DNA of 7,001 nt from Methanomassiliicoccaceae archaeon (GTDB taxonomy: Archaea > Thermoplasmatota > Thermoplasmata > Methanomassiliicoccales > Methanomethylophilaceae). The DNA is taken from NCBI GenBank assembly GCA_009778265.1, contig WRKA01000141.1, positions 1-7,001 of the forward strand. The letters are read 5' to 3'. The notes beneath the pieces are model-generated. The model saw only the letters and a list, made by a program, of their open reading frames with translations. It did not search any database and had not been told where the DNA came from. Position numbers and translations under genes: made by a program. This document shows, one piece after another, positions 1-6,038 of this stretch. Each line of letters starts with the position of its first letter. The stretch's first letter is position 1.

Positions 1-95
1 ATGGAGAACCACCATTTTTCAACTTCTTCGTCCCAAACTGCCCGGACCCGTTTTTCTTCGAATATGCGGATCGCGTTCTTCTTATCTTCATTCAT
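1..95 (-). CDS. BRO-N / DinD-like protein, N-terminal fragment (cut by window edge)
   Basis: An open frame starts with ATG at 95 and runs off the left edge after 31 codons with no stop. The visible peptide begins MNEDKKNAIRIFEEKRVRAV and continues with WDEEVEKWWFS. The pattern of a short charged lead, then (I/R)IFE.K.VR.VWDEE..KW.FS, is how many BRO-N domain proteins (prophage antirepressor and DNA-damage-inducible DinD-like families) begin. This domain is usually DNA-binding and is common in phages, integrated elements and some archaeal genomes. An AGAGGTAAT-like ribosome site lies 5 to 12 bases upstream and supports this start. The catalytic or effector C-terminal part is outside the window, so whether it is a regulator, a DinD homologue or part of a mobile element cannot be decided. 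The family call rests on a short stretch recognised by eye. Confidence 0.62.
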   Translation of the reverse strand, partial: MNEDKKNAIRIFEEKRVRAVWDEEVEKWWFS

Positions 96-281
96 TTGAT
101 TACCTCTGATCAACTTGATCATTTATTTTTATCGGACTCCGGGCGACTTCTTTATGGCTGAAGCTTTGTTAGTAATAAATGTGATCCGTCAAAGTGTATG
201 TTACGTTATTATCGCCGTTCCGATATGTTCTCTATATATGCGGATATATTAAAGATTGTCTGTTTAAATTCGAACTTCTGG
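96..281. other. AT-rich intergenic region between cobY and the BRO-N gene
   Basis: No credible gene is seen here on either strand; the longest frames are about 20 codons without family resemblance. The segment holds the operator-like palindrome at 107-121, two A/T-rich TATA-like runs on the minus strand (121-132 and 171-180), and an ATATAT-GCGG-ATATAT inverted repeat at 234-249. It must contain the 3' end of the cob operon transcript, but no run of five or more T follows the cobY stop on the minus strand, so no terminator can be named. Confidence 0.6.
107..121. promoter_or_regulatory. Perfect 15-bp palindrome upstream of the BRO-N gene, operator candidate
   Basis: TGATCAA-C-TTGATCA is a perfect inverted repeat with 7-base arms around one central base. 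It sits 12 to 26 bases upstream of the BRO-N start codon. One end abuts the AGAGGTA ribosome site and the other abuts an A/T run (121-132, ATAAAAATAAAT on the minus strand) that could be a TATA box. This is where an archaeal repressor would block polymerase recruitment or translation initiation. Autoregulation by the BRO-N protein is inference. If the A/T run were the TATA box, transcription would begin near 102, within the ribosome site, so a farther box (171-180, ATTTATTACT) is also possible. Confidence 0.4.
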
Positions 282-905
282 CTATGATCGGTATTCGATC
301 ATTTTCCTAGCCAATTCCAGTTCCGCCTGCGTGTTTATGTTGACGGCCAATTCGAACATATCCGTCAGCATATACGTCTCTTTGATGAAGACGTCTATCG
401 GCAGCGAGATCGTTTTTATCCGATCCATTATGCAAAGCCCCGACAGCACCCATTTCTTTCCTATCACATCTATCGTATACGACGGCGTTATCCCTACGGA
501 CCTCAATATCTCTTCGCTTACCACAGCGATCGCCGATTCCATCGTGTCCGGATCGAAGAAATTGAAAAGCGAATCCACAGCATTCCTTTTCAGCAAAGGC
601 ATGTCACACGGCAGCGTCATAACAAAACGTCCGTTCATAACTTCGAACGCTTTGTGCATATCGTCCACGAAATCGTCACCGGACGTACGTATCGTCTCTA
701 TCCCTTCGGAGATCAGATATTTTTCGGTCTCCTTTGTATTATCGCTCACGGAAACAAGAACGCGATCTATGTTCTGCGATGACGCAAGAGCGTCCGTCAC
801 CCTTTTTATGACGGGGACGCCGCCGATGTCCTGCATAGGTTTTTCTATCGCACACAGACCCATTCTGGTCCCCTTCCCCCCGGCATGGACCAAGGCCTCC
901 ATCAT
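282..905 (-). CDS. cobY: CobY-type GTP:adenosylcobinamide-phosphate guanylyltransferase
   Basis: This 207-residue nucleotidyltransferase transfers GMP from GTP to adenosylcobinamide phosphate, giving AdoCbi-GDP. It is the archaeal replacement for bacterial CobU and is expected to be cytosolic. The signature loop AGGKGTRMG is at residues 8-16, followed by EKPM at 21-24 with the usual lysine. The metal-site segment LPCDMPLL is at 98-105, and a family-typical NINT segment is at 189-192 near the C-terminus. The length is normal for CobY, and no kinase domain is present, unlike CobU. The first ATG (905-903) overlaps the cobS stop by four bases. A second ATG follows at 902, and GGTGAT lies directly before the first ATG, so the second may be the one used (206 residues). 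MobA-like or other sugar-type nucleotidyltransferases share the loop, but the position at the end of a cobamide operon next to cobS makes CobY the best call. Confidence 0.9.
   Translation of the reverse strand: MMEALVHAGGKGTRMGLCAIEKPMQDIGGVPVIKRVTDALASSQNIDRVLVSVSDNTKETEKYLISEGIETIRTSGDDFVDDMHKAFEVMNGRFVMTLPCDMPLLKRNAVDSLFNFFDPDTMESAIAVVSEEILRSVGITPSYTIDVIGKKWVLSGLCIMDRIKTISLPIDVFIKETYMLTDMFELAVNINTQAELELARKMIEYRS
284..302. other. Inverted repeat spanning the cobY stop codon
   Basis: ATGATCG-GTATT-CGATCAT has perfect 7-base arms around a 5-base loop. It covers the last codons and the first base of the stop codon of cobY, the last gene of the operon. On the minus-strand transcript it could fold at the 3' end of the coding region. 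No T-tract follows, so it is not a typical archaeal or bacterial terminator; a role in 3'-end stability is only a possibility. Confidence 0.3.
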
Positions 906-1714
906 ATCACCGATATCAGTATCAGGAACGTAAGAAGGATCGCCGCTCTCGATATCTCGTTCGTTGCACCGAGAACGTCGCCGTTCACCATGCCGAAATT
1001 CTTTTTCGCGACGGCGGACATGATGACCCCCGTGAGTATCGATACGAACAGCGGAACAACGAATACCGTAAGGACCCGCAGCAACGTGTGATACGGCATT
1101 GCCACGGGTATCGACGTGTACTCGTCCAGCGCGTATATGAACAGACCGAACACGGCGATAAGAACTATTGCCAATATTATCGCATACAGAAGCGACGGTC
1201 CTTTCGTGTTCCTGACGCTGTTGCCGGCCATCCCGTCGCCGGCGGTGCCGAACGCGGCCGCCGATACCATTCCTACCTTTGCGAGAACTTCGGCACAGAA
1301 AAGGAACAACGCCATCAGCAGCACAGGTATCGCGGCCGCGAATACCAGTGACATAAGTATGACCATGAGCGCGAACGCCATCCCTCCCGCGCCTATTCTC
1401 GAATCTTTCAGCGCTCTGAGGTGGTCCTCTTTTGTACCTGCGACCACAAGACCGTCGCCCACGTCTATCGTCCCGTCGATGTGCAGGAATCGGTTCATCG
1501 CAAAAATAACAAAGAACGTTATCACGGACGCGGCCAATGAATTAACAAGATCGAATTGCGTGAGGACGGTCATCATCACCGCCGCGATAAGACCGTAGAA
1601 TACACCTATGACAGGGACCATCCAGAACTTCCTGTCCATGGCGTCCATATCCTCCCGCGTAATATCCAGACGTATCATCGTAAAGAACGAGAACATTGCT
1701 TTAAGGGCGCCCAT
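902..1714 (-). CDS. cobS: Cobamide synthase (adenosylcobinamide-GDP ribazoletransferase)
   Basis: CobS is an integral membrane enzyme that condenses AdoCbi-GDP with alpha-ribazole phosphate, releasing GMP and giving adenosylcobalamin 5'-phosphate. The protein has 270 residues, the usual size. The hallmark segment FLHIDGTIDVGDGL is at 76-89, followed by KDSRIGAGG at 103-111. A second hallmark, NGDVLGATNE, is at 244-253. Between them are several hydrophobic spans (roughly 31-52, 60-74, 112-150, 174-195, 212-234), and a final one is at 255-270. The start ATG shares one base with the cbiS stop (TGATG), and GGAGAG lies 5 bases upstream, which fixes the start and points to coupled translation. The gene overlaps cobY by four bases, so CobS and the enzyme making its substrate are translated together. 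Confidence 0.95.
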   Translation of the reverse strand: MGALKAMFSFFTMIRLDITREDMDAMDRKFWMVPVIGVFYGLIAAVMMTVLTQFDLVNSLAASVITFFVIFAMNRFLHIDGTIDVGDGLVVAGTKEDHLRALKDSRIGAGGMAFALMVILMSLVFAAAIPVLLMALFLFCAEVLAKVGMVSAAAFGTAGDGMAGNSVRNTKGPSLLYAIILAIVLIAVFGLFIYALDEYTSIPVAMPYHTLLRVLTVFVVPLFVSILTGVIMSAVAKKNFGMVNGDVLGATNEISRAAILLTFLILISVI

Positions 1715-2880
1715 CAGATCTCTCCGTCAAATAATCGTGTGTATATCGATGACATTATGCCGCCCACCAGGCCGCATATGATGTCGTCCATGAACGGCCC
1801 CAATTCTCCGATGATCCCGGGTTTATGTCTGTCGAATCTGTGAAATTCGAACACCCCTCTCGTTCCCGCGATGTACTGCGACAATTGCATTCCGAGGATC
1901 TCGTCCGCGATCAGATGTATCGGGTCCGTGGCGAACATACCTCTCGGCATTGCGCATATCATGTCCTTGTTCCCGAGACGTTCCAATTCGATCGCCCCCT
2001 GCACCAAAGACGAGGCGTTGATGTCCTTCGAATATATCGTTAATAAAGAATGGAACATCTCTTTCAGTTCCGCGGTGTCCCAGTCCGGATTGGGATAATA
2101 GATCTTCATAGCGGCGTCCCACATCCTCTCTTCCGTGATGCCCATCTTTTCCAGTTGATCCAGGAATGTTCCGACCTCCGGGAGATCCGTGCGTTTTATC
2201 AGTGAGTCGCGGACCGCTTCTTTCACGGACCTCGCTAATGATATCCCCAATGATGTCCCCGTTCCGCAGTACACCTCCCTTTTTCCTTCTGTCGGCGAGA
2301 CGATAGCGATCGCATCCGACGTCGTTCCCGTTTCTTCGTGACCCAATGAATTCAGCGCGGCCGTTTTCGCTTCCGTCATCACTATGAACGCATTAACCTT
2401 CGCCGCCTCCGTTAACGGGGCCGGTGATATCCCTATGATATTGATCGTCCCGATCTTTCCCAATTTTTTACCCGCTCTGATCACCTTTTCTTTTTCTGCC
2501 GAACGGTCAAGACGTTCCTCCATATCATATATCACGTCACCGGCGATCACTCTGTTGCCGAGTCCCGCGGTGACCACTGCGTATGAATGCATTCCTTCGA
2601 ATTCCGTTCCCTTGAGAGAGGTGACGTATTCTATCTCCGCCGCCGTCATAAAACCCACAGTATCTTCGGGAAGGCCCAGGTCCTTTCTCACTTTGTCGAT
2701 GTCCCCCAGCGGGTCTTTCGAATCGTAACGTTTTGAAACTTCCATTATCATTATCGTATCGGAAACAACGGAACCGTGATTCATCACGGCGGAACTTAAT
2801 ATCTCCATTCTCTCTTTCAGTTTGATAACGGCAACCGGAATTCCGTCAGTCAGAACAATATTCACATCTACCACGGCCAT
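1714..2880 (-). CDS. cbiS: Bifunctional adenosylcobinamide amidohydrolase / alpha-ribazole-phosphate phosphatase (CbiZ-CobZ fusion)
   Basis: This 388-residue fusion matches the CbiS arrangement described from Methanopyrus kandleri. Residues 1 to about 230 are a CbiZ domain, which cuts the aminopropanol arm from adenosylcobinamide to give adenosylcobyric acid for salvage. Visible family segments are LSSAVMNHG (28-36), GFMTAAE (76-82), AVVTAGLGN (101-109), GTINI (144-148), and APLTEAAKVN leading into TEAKTAAL (154-176). Residues about 238-388 are CobZ, a PgpA-like phosphatase acting on alpha-ribazole phosphate or the cobamide phosphate; ADEILG (325-330) and FDRHKPGIIGELGPFMDD (349-366) are its acidic motifs. 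The frame stays open 44 codons farther upstream, but that part lies inside cbiB and lacks CbiZ homology. ATG at 2880 has a GAGGATGAT ribosome site just before it. The start overlaps the end of cbiB by 13 bases, and the stop overlaps the cobS start. Confidence 0.92.
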   Translation of the reverse strand: MAVVDVNIVLTDGIPVAVIKLKERMEILSSAVMNHGSVVSDTIMIMEVSKRYDSKDPLGDIDKVRKDLGLPEDTVGFMTAAEIEYVTSLKGTEFEGMHSYAVVTAGLGNRVIAGDVIYDMEERLDRSAEKEKVIRAGKKLGKIGTINIIGISPAPLTEAAKVNAFIVMTEAKTAALNSLGHEETGTTSDAIAIVSPTEGKREVYCGTGTSLGISLARSVKEAVRDSLIKRTDLPEVGTFLDQLEKMGITEERMWDAAMKIYYPNPDWDTAELKEMFHSLLTIYSKDINASSLVQGAIELERLGNKDMICAMPRGMFATDPIHLIADEILGMQLSQYIAGTRGVFEFHRFDRHKPGIIGELGPFMDDIICGLVGGIMSSIYTRLFDGEI

Positions 2881-3875
2881 GGTATCATCCTCAGCATTTC
2901 CATAATAACATCCTCCATGTAAATCTGTATGTGTATCCCGATCAGGGCATATAGCGGAAATGTGACCAGCAAAAGGAACAGGAACGCCGCTATCTCGATC
3001 AGTTTGTAACATCTGTGTATATCCTTTACGGAAGGTAAAGGACCTTCTCCCATAACGTAAACGTCAGCTTTCTCCATACTTATCCCCAATGCTCCCGCAG
3101 ATGCGGTCATCGGCCATCCGCTGTTGGGACTCGGGGTCATGCGGTGCTGTTCCCTTGCTGTCGATATCGCTTTGCGCGGACTCCCGCCAACGAAGACGGA
3201 TGCCATTGCGATGAACACTATCGATATACGCGATGTAACGTAACCGAGCACATCGTCGAACTTTGCCGGGAAGTATCCCAGATCTTTGTATTTATCGTTA
3301 AGATAGCCCCACATCGCATCCATCAGGTTCGCACAGCGGAACATTATCGCGCCGAACATCCCGAACAGTCCGAAATATAATCCCGGCGAGCAGACGCTGT
3401 CCGCGTAGTTCTCCGATGTTGTTTCCGTACACGACGAAGCGATGTGTTCCGCATCCATTCCTTTCGTCTTTCGACTGACGATCATTTGCGTTTTTTCGGC
3501 AGCGGCGTCGAGATCGCCGTTCTCCAGGTCCCTTTCGATAGGTCTGCAGTGTTTTCTGAACGATGCCGCAAAGGTCACTTTGAACAGGAACGCACAGACG
3601 ATTATCCAAACGACCTCGGAATACGCCGCATCGATGCCTCCGATCGTGAGACCGCCGAGGTCCGCGCTGCGGATCACCGCTAATATGACGAATGCGATGA
3701 ACCAGAACAGAAAGAGTATCAGCACGTAAGAAAGGAATCCTTTCAGGACGGTCGATCTTCTGCCCTTTCTTTTTATTCTTTTGTCCAATCTGTCCAGAAG
3801 GTTGCCTATCCATCTCAGAGGATGGATCGCGTTCGGTACGTCCCCTAACACAAGGTCGATGAACAATGCGGCCAT
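2868..3875 (-). CDS. cbiB: Adenosylcobinamide-phosphate synthase CbiB
   Basis: CbiB is a membrane enzyme that joins aminopropanol phosphate, the CobD product, to adenosylcobyric acid, giving adenosylcobinamide phosphate. Family segments are LVLGDVPNAIHPLRWIG (8-24), the VSRKT site (133-137), ETTSENYADSVCSPGLYFG (151-169), AKFDDVLGYVTSR (204-216) and SPNSGWPMTASAGALG (249-264). Hydrophobic spans lie near 45-68, 86-104, 165-180, 215-230 and 293-316. The annotated ATG gives 335 residues but is probably not the true N-terminus. It has no ribosome site, leaves only seven residues before the first conserved aspartate, and the typical CbiB opening (TDALLIV) continues upstream in frame. No ATG, GTG or TTG exists between this ATG and the in-frame stop at 3915-3917; ACG at 3908, 6 bases after GGGTGA, is a candidate. 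It lies downstream of cobD in the same operon and overlaps cbiS. Confidence 0.93.
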   Translation of the reverse strand: MAALFIDLVLGDVPNAIHPLRWIGNLLDRLDKRIKRKGRRSTVLKGFLSYVLILFLFWFIAFVILAVIRSADLGGLTIGGIDAAYSEVVWIIVCAFLFKVTFAASFRKHCRPIERDLENGDLDAAAEKTQMIVSRKTKGMDAEHIASSCTETTSENYADSVCSPGLYFGLFGMFGAIMFRCANLMDAMWGYLNDKYKDLGYFPAKFDDVLGYVTSRISIVFIAMASVFVGGSPRKAISTAREQHRMTPSPNSGWPMTASAGALGISMEKADVYVMGEGPLPSVKDIHRCYKLIEIAAFLFLLLVTFPLYALIGIHIQIYMEDVIMEMLRMIPWPW

Positions 3876-3909
3876 GACTATGAGGAGAGCGTCCGTCCAG
3901 AGGTCCGTG

Positions 3910-5070
3910 TCACTTCACCCCGTCCATTGCTTTTTTTACCGCGTCGATGAACATCTCGTTCCGCTTTCTGTCCTTGACGCAGAATCGTATATGATCCTTG
4001 AATTCCGGACCGAAGGATCCGCAGTCCCTTATCATTATCTTTTCCGAGAGCATCTTATATTTGAATTCAGGCACGGACATCCCCGAACTTTTCAACGATT
4101 CGAAAAAGAAATAGGAATCCGTCATTCCTACGCCGAATCCTATCTCATTCAATCTGCGGTGCATCTCTTTCGCTTCCCGATGCATCATATCCGCCGCCTT
4201 TGTGACGTGGTCCATGTGGTCCCTGATCAGAGCGGACGCGACGCATTGTTCTATGTGGCCGACGTTCCACGTCATTCTTACTTTATCCATCGCCTTGATG
4301 ATATTCTCGTCGGCGAAACCGAATCCTATCCTTATTCCGGGTATTGCGAATGATTTTGTCAGGGAGCCTATCACCACAAGATTATCATAATTTTTCACGT
4401 CTTTCACGCAACTCACTTCGTTGTGCGACGGTACCAATTCCAACAATGTTTCGTCGAGGAATACGAGAATATTACGTTCACCGCATTCCTTCACTATCCG
4501 GAGTATCTTTTCACGGGGTTCTATTCTTCCGGTAGGGTTGTTCGGGTTGCAAATGTAAACAGCTTTGACGCCGTTCGCTTTAGATAACAGTTCGTCCTCG
4601 TTTATCCGAAGATCGTTCTTCTCCGTCAGAAGAAGTTCACGGACGGAGGCGCCCGTGAGTCTGCAGTGGTTCGCGTATTCGGCGAACGACGGACGCGGAA
4701 TTAACGCAACTTCACCTTTCCCAAGGAAGGTGTTCGGAAAGGTTCGTATAATATCGGACGATCCCGAGCCGACGATCGCGTTCTCAGCGCCCACGTTAAA
4801 ATGGTTTGCCAATACCTCTTTCATTTCCGTCGAGTTGTCGTCGGGATAGTGATAAACTCCGGACAAAGCTTTCGATACCAGTTCCGGGATGCAGTCCGGC
4901 GGTCCGAACGGATTCAGGTTGTGACTGAAATCCTCCACGCCTTCAAGCTTCCATGCCTGCCCGCCGTGAACTGTTTCGGGAATGTCCGAAAGTTCTTTTC
5001 TTATCACGTCTCTGATGTTCATCCGATGCCGTATCACGTCATCGGATATAATACTGGCTATTACATCCAT
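3910..5070 (-). CDS. cobD: L-threonine-O-3-phosphate decarboxylase CobD (PLP enzyme, HisC-like)
   Basis: This fold-type I PLP enzyme decarboxylates L-threonine phosphate to (R)-1-amino-2-propanol O-phosphate, the linker that CbiB attaches to cobyric acid. From ATG at 5070 it has 386 residues. HGGQAW (35-40) and DFSHNLNPFGPP (47-58) form the CobD-type opening. CNPNNPTG is at 174-181, FLDE at 205-208 holds the aspartate that contacts the pyridine nitrogen, SLTKSFAIPGIRIG (236-249) holds the Schiff-base lysine K239, and an arginine that could bind carboxylate or phosphate is in HIRFCV (360-365). Histidinol-phosphate aminotransferase is the close alternative; the opening motif and operon position favour CobD. 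Starts are uncertain: TTG at 5082, ATG at 5070 (fits a leaderless transcript from the TATA-like box at 5096-5102), or ATG at 5022 (nearer family length, with GTGAT upstream). It is the first gene of the cob operon. Confidence 0.88.
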   Translation of the reverse strand: MDVIASIISDDVIRHRMNIRDVIRKELSDIPETVHGGQAWKLEGVEDFSHNLNPFGPPDCIPELVSKALSGVYHYPDDNSTEMKEVLANHFNVGAENAIVGSGSSDIIRTFPNTFLGKGEVALIPRPSFAEYANHCRLTGASVRELLLTEKNDLRINEDELLSKANGVKAVYICNPNNPTGRIEPREKILRIVKECGERNILVFLDETLLELVPSHNEVSCVKDVKNYDNLVVIGSLTKSFAIPGIRIGFGFADENIIKAMDKVRMTWNVGHIEQCVASALIRDHMDHVTKAADMMHREAKEMHRRLNEIGFGVGMTDSYFFFESLKSSGMSVPEFKYKMLSEKIMIRDCGSFGPEFKDHIRFCVKDRKRNEMFIDAVKKAMDGVK

Positions 5071-5095
5071 CCATGCATCCAACGAATTATCTTTG

Positions 5096-5102
5096 TTAAA
5101 TC
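5096..5102 (-). promoter_or_regulatory. Possible TATA box for the cob operon
   Basis: ATTTAAC on the minus strand is centred about 28 bases before the ATG at 5070, the spacing expected if transcription begins within a few bases of that codon. The match to a consensus archaeal box is modest and the BRE is not obvious. No cobalamin riboswitch-like conserved box was recognised upstream. Confidence 0.3.
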
Positions 5103-5130
5103 CTGGTCTATCTTAGCAAATTATCATCCT

Positions 5131-5160
5131 TCCGGAGCCGACAGATACCGGTCGGCCGGA
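5131..5160. other. Imperfect 30-bp hairpin between the ART-like gene and cobD
   Basis: On the plus strand, TCCGGAGCCGAC (5131-5142) and GTCGGCCGGA (5151-5160) pair around an 8-base loop: six inner pairs, a two-base bulge, and four outer pairs. The stem is GC-rich, unlike its surroundings. It lies 34 bases past the stop of the upstream gene and 60 bases before the cobD ATG. No T-tract follows on the minus strand. It could be a 3'-end structure for the upstream cassette or a regulator site for the cob operon. Confidence 0.45.
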
Positions 5161-5193
5161 TCATATCTCCGAATTTCATTGCCCGCCATATCT

Positions 5194-5811
5194 TCAGAAA
5201 GAGAGCACATATTCTTCCGATCTCAGACGGAACAATGACGGAGGGTAGAAATCAATCTCGCCCCGCGGATTGAAATACCCCAAAATGCAGTCTGGATTCC
5301 TGACACATATCTGCGTATGCGTCTTATCGCATATCCCTGCCCCGGGAAAAATCTCTTTTCCTTCGATAAATGTTCCTATTACCGTATCAAAAGTTCCTTT
5401 ATCCGGGTCACGATCCATTTTGCATGCCGCCTCGATCATAAGGCAATCGAGTTCTCTTTTCAACGGAATTCCGTCGGTGAAAGATGTGTTCTTTTGTTCC
5501 GGAACTCCGTATTTTTGGTAATAATTTTTGTATGCGGACCTCACTACTTCCTGGCCTTCGCGGCAACGAAGGTCCAGACATCTTCCCGGATCTATGAATG
5601 CTCCGACAACAGAGGGTTTTGTGCTCTTTTTCTGCACAGCGAACTCATATGCGCGTCTCGGATCTCTTTCCCAGAAATATGTGCCTTTGCCGAGCCAATC
5701 ATATGGTTTCTCACTGGGTTTGAACTCATCTTTTCCTGATATCACTCTTTTGGCTAAACGCTCACTGCAGCCATGAAACCCCAGGATGAGTCCCGTCTGT
5801 TCTGTATACAT
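5194..5811 (-). CDS. Putative PARP-like ADP-ribosyltransferase-fold protein (toxin or effector candidate)
   Basis: This 205-residue protein has no signal peptide or membrane span. The N-terminal third carries the two best-known marks of the diphtheria-toxin/PARP branch of ADP-ribosyltransferases. GFHG (11-14) places a histidine on the first strand. YDWLGKGTYFWE (37-48) resembles the PARP segment GKGIYFAD and supplies Y45; RRAYEFA (52-58) follows like the PARP helix. The third catalytic position is usually glutamate; by pattern it may fall in THTQICVRN (164-172), where Q167 occupies it, though E120 or E127 are also nearby candidates. If active, it would move ADP-ribose from NAD+ to a protein or nucleic acid. 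ATG follows the TGA of the small upstream gene directly, with GGAG nine bases before. No Pfam family name can be given from sight, and function as a toxin is inference. Confidence 0.6.
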   Translation of the reverse strand: MYTEQTGLILGFHGCSERLAKRVISGKDEFKPSEKPYDWLGKGTYFWERDPRRAYEFAVQKKSTKPSVVGAFIDPGRCLDLRCREGQEVVRSAYKNYYQKYGVPEQKNTSFTDGIPLKRELDCLMIEAACKMDRDPDKGTFDTVIGTFIEGKEIFPGAGICDKTHTQICVRNPDCILGYFNPRGEIDFYPPSLFRLRSEEYVLSF

Positions 5812-6000
5812 TCAGTCTTTCTCCGGGAACAAACACTTGTAAGGTTCAGCGACCTCACCGCTTTCGTCGAACAATCCGACCTCTGTCCAAAACTTTTTTT
5901 GGGTCTCCTCATCAGAATTCGACAGATCTTCGAAACCTTTTTTGATGCGTTCGACATCTTCCCATTCGAGGACAGCGTGTTTTATTCTCGTACAACCCAC
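5812..6000 (-). CDS. Small acidic protein upstream of the ART-like gene, antitoxin candidate
   Basis: This 62-residue protein with a GTG start is rich in Glu/Asp and Lys and has no membrane span or recognised domain. The C-terminal half (KKFWTEVGLFDESGEVAEPY, then KCLF) has the look of a short helix-turn followed by an extended tail, as in small partner proteins. GTG at 6000 is the first possible start, because TAG stands immediately before it. The TATA-like box centred about 27 bases upstream would put the transcript start at or next to the GTG, so translation is probably leaderless. The stop TGA is followed at once by the ATG of the ART-like gene in the same frame. Order (small gene first), size and tight coupling match type II toxin-antitoxin operons. 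The antitoxin role is inferred only from this arrangement. Confidence 0.6.
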   Translation of the reverse strand: MGCTRIKHAVLEWEDVERIKKGFEDLSNSDEETQKKFWTEVGLFDESGEVAEPYKCLFPEKD

Positions 6001-6020
6001 CTAATTTACCATAGTGGCAA

Positions 6021-6038
6021 TATACATTAAATACTTTA
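6021..6038 (-). promoter_or_regulatory. TATA box and BRE-like element for the small gene / ART-like cassette
   Basis: Read on the minus strand, TAAAG is followed by TATTTAATGTATA, an A/T box centred near 6027, preceded by a purine run like a BRE. The distance to the GTG at 6000 is about 27 bases, the typical archaeal TATA-to-start spacing, which predicts a leaderless mRNA. An 8-bp palindrome, TACATGTA (6037-6044), overlaps the upstream edge and could be a regulator half-site, although such short palindromes are common by chance. Confidence 0.5.

Noticed and set aside
331..933. Long plus-strand open frames opposite cobY, cobS (1116-1598), cbiB (3442-3813) and cobD (3781-4353)
   Set aside because: They are antisense shadows of well-supported minus-strand genes, with no recognisable protein motifs.
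2881..3012. 44-codon upstream extension of cbiS
   Set aside because: The extension lies wholly within the conserved cbiB reading frame, has no CbiZ homology, and the ATG at 2880 has its own ribosome site.
5071..5082. TTG at 5082 as the cobD start
   Set aside because: It adds only four residues, has no ribosome site, and the ATG at 5070 better fits the upstream TATA-like box. It cannot be fully excluded.
5071..5193. Cobalamin riboswitch before cobD
   Set aside because: No B12-box-like conserved segment is visible, the 111-base gap is too short for the full element, and such riboswitches are not a usual archaeal control.
5893..5899. A-AAA-AAG slippery heptamer in the correct phase within the small gene
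   Set aside because: The -1 frame ends after about a dozen codons at a TGA and adds no recognisable domain, and the ART-like gene is in the zero frame. It looks like an ordinary lysine-lysine run.
5754..5957. Open frame overlapping the junction of the small and ART-like genes (67 codons, minus strand)
   Set aside because: Its product has no family resemblance, and it overlaps two better-supported genes in another frame.
6001..6012. ATG GTA AAT TAG directly in frame before the GTG of the small gene, possible pyrrolysine readthrough start
   Set aside because: The TATA-like box centred near 6027 is only about 15 bases upstream of this ATG, so the ATG would lie before the expected transcript start. 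TAG also serves as the apparent stop of cobY and cbiB here.
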